Positions 21,658 to 32,651 of a DNA stretch of 64,000 nt are shown here, in pieces. The DNA is from Arthrinium phaeospermum. Taxonomy: Eukaryota > Ascomycota > Sordariomycetes > Amphisphaeriales > Apiosporaceae. The notes under the pieces were generated by a model. It saw nothing but the letters and a program-made list of their open reading frames with translations, made no database searches and was not told where the DNA came from. The DNA is taken from positions 3,782,001-3,846,000 of the forward strand of contig QYRS01000004.1 in NCBI GenBank assembly GCA_006503535.1, in the 5' to 3' direction. The position numbers and the translations under genes are program-made. The first letter of the stretch is position 1. Every line of letters starts with the position of its first letter.

Positions 21658-22697
21658 CTACTCTCGATCAACCATCTGGTTATATGGGTTATTGGGATCA
21701 GCCCTCTCCTGTTCCACCGTGGGCAGTGTCTTGATGACTCGGGCAGGCGAGCCGACGGCGACAGAGTACGGAGGAATGCTCTTGGTGACCACAGACCCCG
21801 CACCTGAAGTTGCGCGCATTTGGTTAGCTGTATTCTCTTTGGCTGACAGTGCTTCCCAACCTGTCGGGGGGCCGTAGATAGCCAGGAAAGGAAGGAGACG
21901 ACAGATGAGGGAAGAAGGATGAGAGAACTATCGATTGATCTCTCAGATCATTGGGAACTCACCAATGGAGCAGCCTTTGCCAATGGTGACCCCGGGCAGG
22001 ATGATGGAGCCGCCCCCGATCCAGGCGTCGTCCTCGATGGTCACCGGCAGCCCAAACTCGACGAACTTGATCCGGGACAGCACGCTCGTGTCGTGCCCCG
22101 CGGTGTAGATGCTGACGTTCGGCCCGAGCTGGACGCGATCCCCAATGGTCACGAGACTGGTATCGAGGATGGTGAGACTGCCACAATTGTCAGCAAAAAT
22201 GTCCAACCAACCTATCCATATCCACCCAAGGTGATAGCAATCCAATGATATAAGAAATCGCACGCAGCAGCACGACTAACTTACTTAAAGTTGGCGAAGC
22301 AGTTCTTGCCAATAACCACATTGCATCCATAATCCGGAAGAAACGGAGGCTCAACAAAGGAGCCGGTGCCGAACCGGCCCAGCATACCCTTCAGGACCTC
22401 GGCCTGGGCCTCCTGGAACTTCTCCATCGGCTGCGCGCCGGGGTCGAGATGGTTGAACTTGTGCGCCAAGCACCTCGCGCGGTGTCGCCCTTCCATCAGC
22501 TTGGGATGCAGCGGATCGTACCTAAGAAATACGCCGTGTGTCAATTCCATAAATTCGTGACTCCAAGTTTGAGAGAGCCGTCGGTGAACGTACATCATGC
22601 CCGAGATCATCTTCTCGTACTCGTCGCACCAGGGCGTGTGTTGCAGCGTCTTGGCCGCTTCGATGACCTTGGGGTCCAGCTCTGTTTTGGCCGCCAT
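21658..22697 (-). CDS. Maltose/galactoside O-acetyltransferase-like (LbH hexapeptide)
   Basis: Four minus-strand exons (22594-22697, 22285-22521, 21963-22177, 21658-21803) encode about 233 residues. The N-terminal maltose acetyltransferase domain reads EYEKMISGMMYDPLHP. A left-handed beta helix of hexapeptide repeats follows (VVIGKNC, VTIGDRVQLGPNVSIY, ILPGVTIGKGCSIG), with the catalytic histidine in YTAGHDTS. The C-terminus has GAGSVVTKSIPPYSVAVGSPARVI, typical of this family. It would transfer acetyl from acetyl-CoA to a sugar or thiogalactoside hydroxyl, probably in the cytosol; the real acceptor is unknown. Every junction restores the conserved repeat. It stands alone, with no related sugar genes beside it. 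Confidence 0.9.
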
Positions 22698-23253
22698 TTT
22701 GTGATGTGTATGTTGTTCGGAATGTGCACTCTAAGTTTAGCAACTCAAGTATATAAAACGTACATGTATCGAAGTTTGTGTATTGATGGACTCGTATAGA
22801 GTTGAAGCTCTGCACCGTCCATGCCCCGCGGTTGCGGGCCGTGGTTCGTGGGGGGTTTTAACCACGTATTCTGGAGGCTGAGACAGTGGAGACAAGAAAA
22901 GTACCATCTTGGCGCAATACATCATCGCTCGAGCGGACAAATTGTCGCCAAAATCATGAGTGAGCCTTGGCTATGAGCGGTGTGTACTCTCAGGTTACAA
23001 CATAAGTTGGAATAGGTTGGTAGACGCAGTTGTATGTTCTTAGTCGTTGAGTCCAAGGAGAGTATAGTCGAGCTTTGAAGGCCAAAAATAGCAAGCACTC
23101 GCTGTCACAATATCGACAGAGAGCATCGATTGCATCACATCATTGGGAGACTCCACTCGACCAACTAGACGGAATACAAAGGCGGCTCAGCAGGATTTCC
23201 ACATGACTTATGTGACTGATTTCTGTTTTCCTCCCTTACTGCCAATTGGTGAT

Positions 23254-24141
23254 TTAGAGGGGAATTGAAATATTTAACAGTGAGGACCTCGTAGGTGATT
23301 CTGGCCGTCCAGAGCCCCGCCCGCGCCTCAAGCACAAGTGTCGGACATCTTCAGGCCTTATACCTATCCCATCTGTTCCGTTCGCAAAATCAGGTACCTC
23401 GTTCTGAACCCAGAGAAGCAACTTTAGATAATTCTCGATATACCCAATAGTGAGTACTATGGCAAGATATTGTTTAGGCAGATAGGCACCCACCACGGCG
23501 GTTCGGCGTTCGCCGAGGCTGTCCACTTGACAGACGTGCAGCGCCTGCGCTCAATCTACAGCCAAGTATCCGTAACGCATACTTACGTACAGGAAAGGCA
23601 ACTGGAACCACACCACAACAAAGACGACGATGCTCTTGGTCCCAGAAGACAACAAAATCTGCCAAAAAGGGTCGCTCAATGTTTTCCCTCTATCGCGCCG
23701 GCCGTCGGCGCACTGCGGATATACTCTTCGTCATTGTTTCTCCCGGATACAATGCAAAAGACATGCGGCGTCGGCCGCCCGGTCTTGGCTTGACAGTGAG
23801 TGTCGCGGCCGAATGGAAATGGTGCCACTGCAGGCAGTTTCGGATCTCGTACCGATCGAACCCCATGTATGTAACACCTGCGCGGGCGACGCCCAGCCTC
23901 CCCTACGTCCCTTTCAGCTGAGGCCGCTGACTTATGTGTATTTGGGTGCTCCGGATTGCCGGCATCGAGCCACCAAGGATATCCTATCGAAAGCCAGGAT
24001 GAGAGAAGACCCGGGCCGAAACATGACTATGTAGGGAATCGACCTGCAGATGAGTCCGTTGAACATGACTAGAAAGACCACCGCTAGAACGAACTCAGCG
24101 ACCAAGTAGCCGCTGAACCCAAAATAGGCACTTATCAGCAA
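23254..24141 (-). pseudogene. Possible relic of a multi-pass membrane protein
   Basis: Hydrophobic segments in shifting minus-strand frames include SGYLVAEFVLAVVFLVMF near 24100, SIVVFVVVWFQLPFLYVS near 23600 and YLAIVLTIGYIENYLKLLLW near 23440. They are separated by stops and frame changes and no single splice model connects them. The pattern would fit a decayed permease, perhaps of the amino acid or nucleobase type, but I cannot name a family. Chance hydrophobic translations remain possible, so this is a weak call. Confidence 0.2.
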
Positions 24142-24566
24142 GAACGTGGAGTCAAGCTATCTCATCCAGACGATAGGTGTGTTGTATCATTGCCGGTGCA
24201 GCTCACGAGGCAATCTCCTTAGGCGGAGACCACGGTTACATATCAGCCTTTACACAGATCTCTGACAAACCGCGACCTTCGGTCCAGGGGTCCTCGCGCC
24301 AGTGGAGCTGCAGCGAGCTTTGGTATCGGCGGTGGTCGGGTAGCAGATGAGTGCAGGCGACAGTGGCAGAGTGGGTTTCTTCGCAGCGGCTGCCGGCGCT
24401 CTAAGTCGTCGGTTAACCCCGCTATCAGGGCCACCCTAAACCGACATGGGGACCCCCAGACGGGCGCACACAGAGCTCCCCCCATAAGCTCCTTATCTCC
24501 CAAACGTCATTGGTGATGGCGCCCGCCCAGAACGACCCTGAAGGGGGCAAAAAGTGGTGCCCTGTC

Positions 24567-24624
24567 TGATAAAGAAAAGAAAATTACAGCATAATCTCGA
24601 TAGCCCATTGCCATCGATAGATAG
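24567..24624. promoter_or_regulatory. Cluster of GATA-factor (HGATAR) sites
   Basis: Four matches to HGATAR fall within 58 bp: TGATAA at 24567, CGATAG at 24598 and 24615, and AGATAG at 24619. They lie 280-340 bp upstream of the purine permease start. Closely spaced sites of this kind are bound by AreA/NIT2-type nitrogen regulators, which fits a purine uptake gene. Binding is inferred. Confidence 0.5.
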
Positions 24625-24903
24625 CTTGTCAATTCGAGATGCGAACTGCATATATAAGAAGACCCTGCGTGTCGCGTCTCGTGTCCGCATGATCCACTGC
24701 TCTCCCGGTGCTTTGGGTTCGTCAAGAGGAAAAGTCTCTCAATCACTCGCGAGTTAGTTGATTCGTCGCCAAGGTTCCCAACCTGCGCGGAGAGGACCTG
24801 CCTGGCTTGTGCTACGAACCTTGAATTCCATACGACCAATCGCATAGGCTCCATACGACCCGATTGGGACTTTGCCGACTGTTACGAGAAAAAGCAAGCT
24901 ACG

Positions 24904-26930
24904 ATGGACGAAGATCAAGGACCCTCACACATCGCGCCCGAGCCGGGTCGCCCCTCCCGGAAGACCTTCCGCGATCGGCTGATGGGCGTCCGTCGGACCT
25001 TTTTCACGAGGGACGGCTTGCTCGGAAGCTACGACTACCGATTTCTCTTCACGCCCAACCTGCCGTTCATGAGCCGGCCGAAGCAGGCGTCCCCCTTTTT
25101 CGGCCTCAACGACAGGATGCCCGTCTTCCTGGCCCTGGTGCTCGGCCTGCAGCACTCCCTGGCCATGCTGGCCGGCATCATCACGCCCCCGCTTCTCCTG
25201 ACGGGCGCGACGGGCGTCAACCTGCCGGGGGAGCTTCAGCAGTATATCGTATCGACGGCGCTAATAGTCTCGGGGATTCTGTCGTTGATCCAGATTACCC
25301 GATTCCATATCTTGGGAACCCCGTATGTCACTCAACCCCTTGGAAAAGCGATGAGAAAACTCCACTTCTACTACTGCCATTCATGTAGTGAGTGTACCTC
25401 TGACTGAACTATCCCCATAGATACTACCTCGGAACCGGCCTGATCTCGGTGGTCGGCATCTCCTTCTCCATCATCCCCGTGGCGCAGGGGGCCTTCGCCC
25501 AGATGTACGCCAACGGCTTCTGCCCGACGGCGGCGGACGGGACCAAGCTGCCCTGCCCGGACGGCTACGGCGCGCTGCTGGGCACGGCGGCCGTGTGCGC
25601 GCTGATCGAGATCCTGATCGCCTTCATCCCGCCCAAGATCATGCTGCGCATCTTCCCGCCCATCGTCACCGGCCCCACCGTCATGCTCATCGGCATCTCC
25701 CTCATCGAGAGCGCCTTCAAGAACTGGGCCGGCGGCAGCGGGCCCTGCGCCGACGCCGTCCCGACCGACTTCTTCAAGCTATGCCCCGACGTCACGGCGC
25801 CGCACGCGCTGCCTTGGGGCTCGGCCGAGTACCTCGGCCTCGGCTTCTCCGTCTTCCTGACCATCATCCTGTGCGAGCGCTTCGGCGCCCCGATCATGAA
25901 GTCGACCTCGGTCATCATCGGCCTGCTCGTCGGCTCCATCATCGCCGCCGCCTGCGGCTACTTTGACCGGACGGGCATCGACTCGGCGCCCGCCGCCTCC
26001 TTCATCTGGGTCCACACCTTCAAGCTGTCCGTCTACGGGCCGCTGGTGCTGCCCATCATGGCCGTGTTTATTATTTGCGCCTGCGAGGCCATCGGCGACA
26101 TCACGGCCACCTGCGACGTCTCCCGCCTCGAGGTCGAGGGCAAGCTCTACGAGTCCCGCATCCAGGGCGGCGTGCTGGCCGACGGGCTCAACGGCGTCCT
26201 GGCGGCCCTCATGACCATCACGCCCATGTCGACGTTTGCGCAGAACAACGGCGTCATCGCGCTGACGCGCTGCGCGAACCGGACGGCGGGGTACTGTTGC
26301 TGCGGGTTCCTGATTATTATGGGCGTCTTCGCCAAGTTTGCGGCGTCGCTCGTGGCGATTCCGTCTGCTGTTCTTGGCGGCATGACGAGTTTCTTGTGAG
26401 TGCCATCCTCATTTTATTTCGTTTCATTCCAGTGCTAGCGGCGTGATGACTAACACCTCGAATCCAGGTTCTGCGCCGTCGCGGTCTCGGGTATCGCCAT
26501 CATCACCAAGGGCGTCCCCTTCAACCGCCGCAACCGCTTCATCCTGACGGCGGCCCTGGCCGGCGGCTACGGCGCGACGCTGGTGCCGACCTACTTCTCG
26601 CACGTCTTCACGTACGCGGGCGACAACAAGGGCCTCCAGGGCTTCCTAGACGCCATCGTGCTCGTCATGGAGACGGGCTTCGCCGTCACGGCGTTCATGG
26701 CCTGCGTCCTCAACCTCGCCCTGCCGCCCGAGTTCGAGGAGCCCATCGAGGACGTCGCGCCGCTGCGGGAGGGGGCAGAGATGAGGAATGGGACGGCGAC
26801 GGCCGGGTCGGGGCTGGGGGATGGGGGCGAGGGCGGGGACAAGGGGATGAGGCAGGCTAGTCGGAGTATGGAGGGGAGCGGCTCGGCGGCGGCGGAGGAG
26901 GGGTATGGGCAGCATGAGAAGGCCTTATGA
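24904..26930 (+). CDS. Uric acid/xanthine-type purine permease (NAT/NCS2)
   Basis: Three exons (24904-25322, 25421-26395, 26468-26930) encode about 618 residues. The NAT family signature QNNGVIALTR is at 26241 onward and the helix-1 motif LQHSLAMLAG is intact. Other family landmarks are GPTVMLIGISLI and CEAIGDITATCDVSR, where the acidic residues that contact substrate in UapA-type carriers fall. It should be a proton-coupled importer of uric acid and xanthine in the plasma membrane. The C-terminal tail is Gly/Glu-rich and unstructured. The upstream GATA cluster suggests nitrogen control. Compared with characterised Aspergillus UapA/UapC, length and motif order agree, but the exact purine preference cannot be read from sequence alone. 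Confidence 0.93.
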
Positions 26931-27610
26931 GTCGTCACTATTAAAAGTACCTAAGATTGAATCAAACCTCTTGACTTGAAAGTCATTATTTCACTGGCAA
27001 ATTCTGACTTGTACGTCGTCGATTGAAGGGATACTGGTGTGAGAGTTGCCAAGTAACCAAATTCCGAAGTTAATGGGAACCAATTTTAAGACACTTGAAA
27101 TAATGGCTTAGCAAGGACCCTGTGTCCCGTCCCAACTGACAATGAAAAATCGAACTTCAACCCTGCTGTAGAGCCATTCTTGCTCGGCGCCTGTTGGATC
27201 CGGTTGTTAGTGCAGCGAAGTATCCCGACACGGGTTTGGGTGTAGGAGACCGCGGAATACCCAATCAATTCAGCCCCGAGGAGGCCATTGGTCTTCAAAG
27301 GAGGTAAATATTCATGTTGGTCAAGATCAATGACGAATTCAACAAAAAGCCTCGTCGCAGATGCGTCTCACGGAAGCTCACGATCAGCTGGATATCAAGA
27401 AGAAAGTGTTTGCAATATTCATTGATTTATAACGATTGGTATCGACGGTACGATGACTCGTACTTCCCGCGCATCCTAGCATTGGATCTTCAAAATCATA
27501 ACTTCATTTACATCTCAAAACCACGGGGAAGTGTGGACTCCGTTTCCCGCCAGTGCTCATAGCCCGTGAGGGTCACTGCATCTGTACATACTAACCCAGA
27601 ACTCATTACT
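26931..27610. other. Convergent intergenic region
   Basis: These 680 bp lie between the 3' ends of the purine permease and the carboxylate permease. No supported feature was seen. Confidence 0.55.
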
Positions 27611-29354
27611 TTAGACTTTGTGCTCGACCTCGTTGGCCGAAGAGTGTTGGTCATGCTTGCTCTCCGCGAGGGAGTGGGCATCCGCCGTCTTCTCCTGGAG
27701 GTGAGCGTGAGCATCGCTGGCATTGGCACCCGCGGGGCCGGCCTCCTCAAAGTGGCGACCGAGCTTCTCGGGGCCGAGGGCGGTGGTGATGGCAATCCCG
27801 AGGGCAATGATGACGGTCGCAATGCCCATGACGGGCCCGTAGGCCTCGACGCGGTGGCCCGCCGCGCTGGTGACGAAGGTGGACTCGGCGATGGCGTTGA
27901 CGATCTGGGCCGAGGGGGACGAGATCATGTTGCCGAGCTGGTAGGTGATGCCCGGGAAGCTGGAGCGGTAGGCGGGCGGGGACAGCTCGTTGAGGTGGAT
28001 GGGGATGACGCCCCAGGCGCCCTGGACGAAGAACTGCATGAAGAAGCCCGAGGCGGACAGGGAGCGCTCGCCCTCGGGCAGGATCCAGGCCGGGATCATG
28101 CAGCAGCTGACGAGGGCGGCGACGACGATAGCGCGGCGGCGGCCGACGAACTGGGACAGGTAGCCGACGACGGTGCCGCCGACGCAGGCGCCGACCTTCA
28201 TCCAGATGGAGGCGCGGGTGCCGGCGGCGCTGGGGAGCTCCTTGGCCGTGATCATGAAGGTGGTGTACGAGTCCTGGCTGGTGTGGGAGTAGTAGTTGAA
28301 CCACGTCATGAGCACGACGCAGTACAGGCACATGCGCCACTCGCGCGCCAGCATCGACTTGGTCTCGCCCCAGAAGTCGCCCGCCGTGATCTTGTGGCCG
28401 CTCTTCTTGGCCTCGAGGAACTGCTCCGACTCGGGGAAGCAGAGGCGCATCAGCCCCGCGCCGATGGACAGGCCCGCCGCCACCCAGAAGACCGTCTTCC
28501 ACGTCTCGGTCGCGCCGCCCACGCCCAGGTTCGCGCACGCGGCCAGCACATAGCCGAACGAGTAGCCCTGCTGCATGATGCCGCTCATCAGGCCGCGGGC
28601 GTCGGTCGGGCAGTTTTCCAGGGCCATGGCCACGGCGTTTCCGTAGACACTGTGATGGCGAGAAGCGTTAGCAGTCTGGTATTATATATACACTCGATCA
28701 AAGGCTAAAGAGTACTCACCCTCCCATGAATAGACCGAAGAGGGATCGGACAGCCAGGAATTGTTGGAATGTCGTCGCGTAGATGGTGGCAATTTGCAGG
28801 AGACCTATTGCACATATATCTGTTAGTCATCTGGATATCATTGATATTGCCGGTAAGCATATTAAGAAAAACCTACCCAGGATAATCATGTTGAAGATCA
28901 TGGGCCACTTTCGCCCAAACCGATCACCCAGCAGCCCAAAGATGGCCGCCCCGACGGAGCGCAGCAGCAGGGTGAGGGTGATGGCCGTCGTGATGTCCGT
29001 CTTGGAGCGGTCGTAGTACTTGGCGAGCTTGGTGGTCTGGATGGAGAGGGCGTGGAAGTCGAAGGCGTCGGCGGTCCAGGCGTAGAAGCCGACGAAGAAG
29101 TAGAGCCACTGCTTGGCCGAGAGCAGGGCGAACAGCTTGAACGGGTTCTGCAAGGGGGGCGGGTTCTGCCACTCCTCGTACGTCTCGCCCTGGCTGTTGG
29201 TGATGACGACGCGCTGCTGCCACCGGAACAGGTCCCGGAACGACTGCTTCGCCGTCGCCCACGTGCCCTTGACCACCACTGCCGGCTCGTGGCCCCCGGC
29301 GGCGGCGGCCGTGGCGGCGGGCGGGTTGGGCGTGGGTGAGGTTGTCGAAGCCAT
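27611..29354 (-). CDS. Monocarboxylate permease, JEN family (MFS)
   Basis: Three minus-strand exons (28877-29354, 28720-28804, 27611-28649) encode about 533 residues. The JEN signature NxxS/THxS/TQDxxxT is present as NYYSHTSQDSYTT (around 28260-28297). Other markers are TADAFDFHALSIQ in helix 1, GDRFGRKWPMIFN in loop 2-3 and MALENCPTDARGLMSGI. The family imports lactate, pyruvate, acetate or in some branches dicarboxylates with protons, and is normally glucose-repressed. The start ATG is followed by an Ala/Pro/Thr-rich tail before WQQRVVI. Both junctions (ILG to LLQIA and GLFMGG to VYGNAV) fall in conserved loops. Substrate class within the family is not determined. The 3.3 kb upstream is empty of genes. 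Confidence 0.92.
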
Positions 29355-32300
29355 GAGAGCGGCTGCTGGAGAGGGGGGGGTTTGTTGTGGGTGGTATTGG
29401 GGTTTCTCTGTGTCTCTCTCACAGTTGCTCGTCTTTTTGGCTTATCGCGGGGGTACGCTCTCTCCTTTATCTGGAAGAGGCTCTCCTGACGCAGTGGTTG
29501 AGAGAGTTTGGAACCTTAAGTGATAAACGGACGCAACCAGGATGGCCCTTTTCCGAGAAACCACCAAATTGGGAGTTCCAACAAGGTCCCTTATATACAT
29601 CGCAACATGCATCCCTCTTCCAGGGTAGCTTCGCTATCGCAGATCGATAGTTCACCGCTCGCTCGCCTATGCGCGCGAGCACATGGGGTAGATTGTACCA
29701 CCACCCTCCTCCCCGACCCCAACATGTTCTTGCCGTGCGATGCTGCTTGCTTCTTCCCATTGACATTCCCCCAATTGCGGGGATGCGCCGCTGATTCGTG
29801 AGTTGCCGTGCGAGACGGACGCAACCTCCCCCAGGTCTCATTGTCGATGCAGCGATTCTGGGGTCGTGTGTGCTCAGCCAAGGCTGCCAAGTGTCTTGGG
29901 CCTGGGCGCCATTGGCAGGCCAAGACGCCGGCGCCGCCAGCATCGTGACCCCCCCGGATCTCGCCCAGCAATATGGTCCAAACAAGGCTCCGTTTCCCCA
30001 AGGTTTTTCTTTCCTTTTCCCAAGCCGTTTGGTTTCCACCCCCCAGCCAGGCCCTCGCGTGCTAAAGGCCCGAATATTCCCGGCATTTCGTTCGTCTTTC
30101 CCCGCGTCCTACTAAATTTGGTGCTTTTCTGGGGGAAAGGAAAACTGGCTCCTTCTCCCTCTCTGATGCGCTGTTCCTCCGATACGGAGACAGACACTAG
30201 GAAAGAACGAGAAGACCGTGGGGAAATACTGGAGTGGTTTTATGTAAGTATCTGGTGATTCCCGTGGCGTTTCTCAACGGTCTCGTCACCTTGCGTGCCA
30301 ATGTTTCAATGACAGCTGTCTTGGGTTTGGCTACCTAAGATTATGTGAACCGCAAGGGCAGCAGCAAACAGATGATATCTTCTTCGATGCCGATCCCTAT
30401 GACGGTGTTCGTCAGTGGCTAGGTGCGGGATTACTGATTAAGGTGTTGCGCGTGGCCGTGTGGTGGCATCGCGCCGCCGCATCTACATGGATTCCTATCC
30501 TCATTGGCCATTTGCGCGAAGTAACGATAACTCGAATTGGGGGGAAAGTGACAGCCTCCTCCCTTACGTTTAGTATCCTGAAAGCTGTCTAGCTTCGTGG
30601 GGAATCTAGGCCATCTCTTTTTCTCAGCTGACATGTTCCGTTGGTTTAAGGCTCTACAGTAGCAGATGTCAAGCTTGTATGTAGTTTTGAACACTATCAT
30701 GTCATGGTGTTTGCATCATCATCATCACGAAGTTCGCAGTGCAAAAGAACGGCAAACTGGGTGCCGAGTTTTCTACCCGTGGACCAGCTAACCCCCACAA
30801 GTCCAATAACCCCCCAAGCTAGAAATCTCCGTAGGTTGGAAACTAGACAGCTGGGCAAAGGCTCCGCGATCCTAGTGCGGTGGTGCCCAGGATGGTTGTT
30901 CCGCGACCCTCGTCGAAAAGGTCCTTTATGTGGCGTACTCAAGCGTTTCGTTCGCTGGCTTGGCGTGGGCGCCGAGCGCCGCGTGAGATGTCTTGCGCAT
31001 CTTGGCCAAGACGCGAGCCTGCTCAAGCAAAACGGAACGAGCCAATGGCTGGTTGTAGGATTGGCGAGCACGGGCGGGCGTGCAGACAAGAATTGAGGCT
31101 TACCGCCTAAAAGCCTTGGGGAAACGACTTGTCTCTTCCTTTCCTGGGGGGGCGTCTCCCGTCCCGTCTGTTGGCGGGCGTGGCACAAAAGCTTGAGGAA
31201 CAAGAGCTTGTTCCTTTTGTTTGCTCTGCGAAATTGGGCAGAATTGCCGACTATATAAACGAGACTGCATTGGATGGACGTCGGCAATCTTGCGACAGAA
31301 CAGCAAGGCGATGGCAGAGTCTGGACAGGCAGTGAAAGCGGACCGGTTGACATGCAGCCGACCAAAACCGTTCACCCAGCTCACCGGACAACTTCCGACC
31401 CATCGCTGCACAGCAAAGCGGATCCTGCCTGCCAGACAACATTTTCTTCTGCTGCCCCATCCTATTTCCCCCGCAACTCCAGGTTTTCCACGCACTTGGA
31501 AGTTGGCAGCGGTTTCATTACATATCCATCCACTCTGGCCACTCTCCTTCGAGAATGGGTCAATTGAATCCACAGAAAGGTCTGGACCTTGGCTGAGATG
31601 GGTCAAGGGACCTGTCCAGGACATGTGGTTTGCCCAATTTGTTTCACTTTGATTTATTATTAGCGCAGTAATCACCAACGACAACAGTCGAGATACTGTA
31701 CAGTAGTCGCGATAGCTGGAGGCGATTCTCCTGGGCAGCGTCCGAAAACTTCCGATCAGCTTACTAGGGATGAACTACTGTATTTATTATGAGCCAATGA
31801 TTATTCGGTAACTGGCTATCTGCCATCGCCAAAGAAGCGCTGCCACGAACCGTGTCGTACGATCAGGACCCCAGTTCGACGTAGGTCAAGACTGTTTCTT
31901 TTGGGACGTGCTTGGCTGGGGGAGCATGCGGGGTTGGGGTTTACAGTAGCACTGGAACTACCCCAAGTTCTGCCCCAAGAACCCCCAAATGCCCAGGCCG
32001 CTAGGGGGCATCCCAGCACCAACCCCAGCGCCAAAGAGACGCCTACAGGCTTGCAGCATCCCCAGACGCGCCAAGGGACCAACGCCTGCAGGCATCCAAG
32101 TCGCAGGTCGCTGTCGACCACAACTGCTGCTACTTCGAATGTGGTTACTATCGCCGACGATGGTGTCCGACGCCTCCATGCCTCCATACCACCTCTGCAA
32201 ATGAGTAATAGAGCCAACCCCTGCGCGACAACCGCGCCGCACCAGCGCCTATTTTGTCTACTTCGGTCTGGCCAAGCAGATGGATAAAGAATCACCCACA

Positions 32301-32651
32301 ACTACATGTGCTTACACTACTTTGTAGCGCTGTGCCGGTGTCCGTGGACTCCCAAATGACTCTGCTATCCCCAGAACTATTGCGACCCTTTTTGCATGGC
32401 ATATGCGCATCACGAGAATCAATCGGGACTGACACATGCCCCTGCGGCTGAAGTAGCCTCTTTTCGGTTAACCAATCCCAGCCAGACGGCAAGACGACCT
32501 TGCCACCAGGAGCTGATCCGGGAGACGTTCGTCTCTCGCAGTGGACGAACGGATGGAGGAGTATGTATGTACTTTGATTTGGACAGGGTATTCCAATGTA
32601 TTTACAGTTCGTTCTTTGAAACTCCGTTGTTTCTTCCAAGAGCCTCAGGGC
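29355..32651. other. 3.3 kb gene-free interval upstream of the JEN permease
   Basis: This is the longest gap in the window. Reading frames reach 222 codons but overlap each other on opposite strands, have no family resemblance and are rich in Arg/Pro/Ser as expected of non-coding GC-rich DNA. I see no transposon ends, tRNA or tandem repeat array. Confidence 0.5.

Larger units (their letters stand above)
22698..24903. other. 2.2 kb interval with possible gene relic
   Basis: No intact gene is visible. The minus strand from about 24141 to 23254 contains short hydrophobic segments in different frames (annotated separately). The 3' end next to the purine permease carries a cluster of GATA motifs. 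Confidence 0.5.

Noticed and set aside
30697..31684. Long minus-strand frames (222 and 194 codons) in the 3.3 kb gap
   Set aside because: They overlap in different frames, have skewed composition and resemble no protein; no splice structure extends them.
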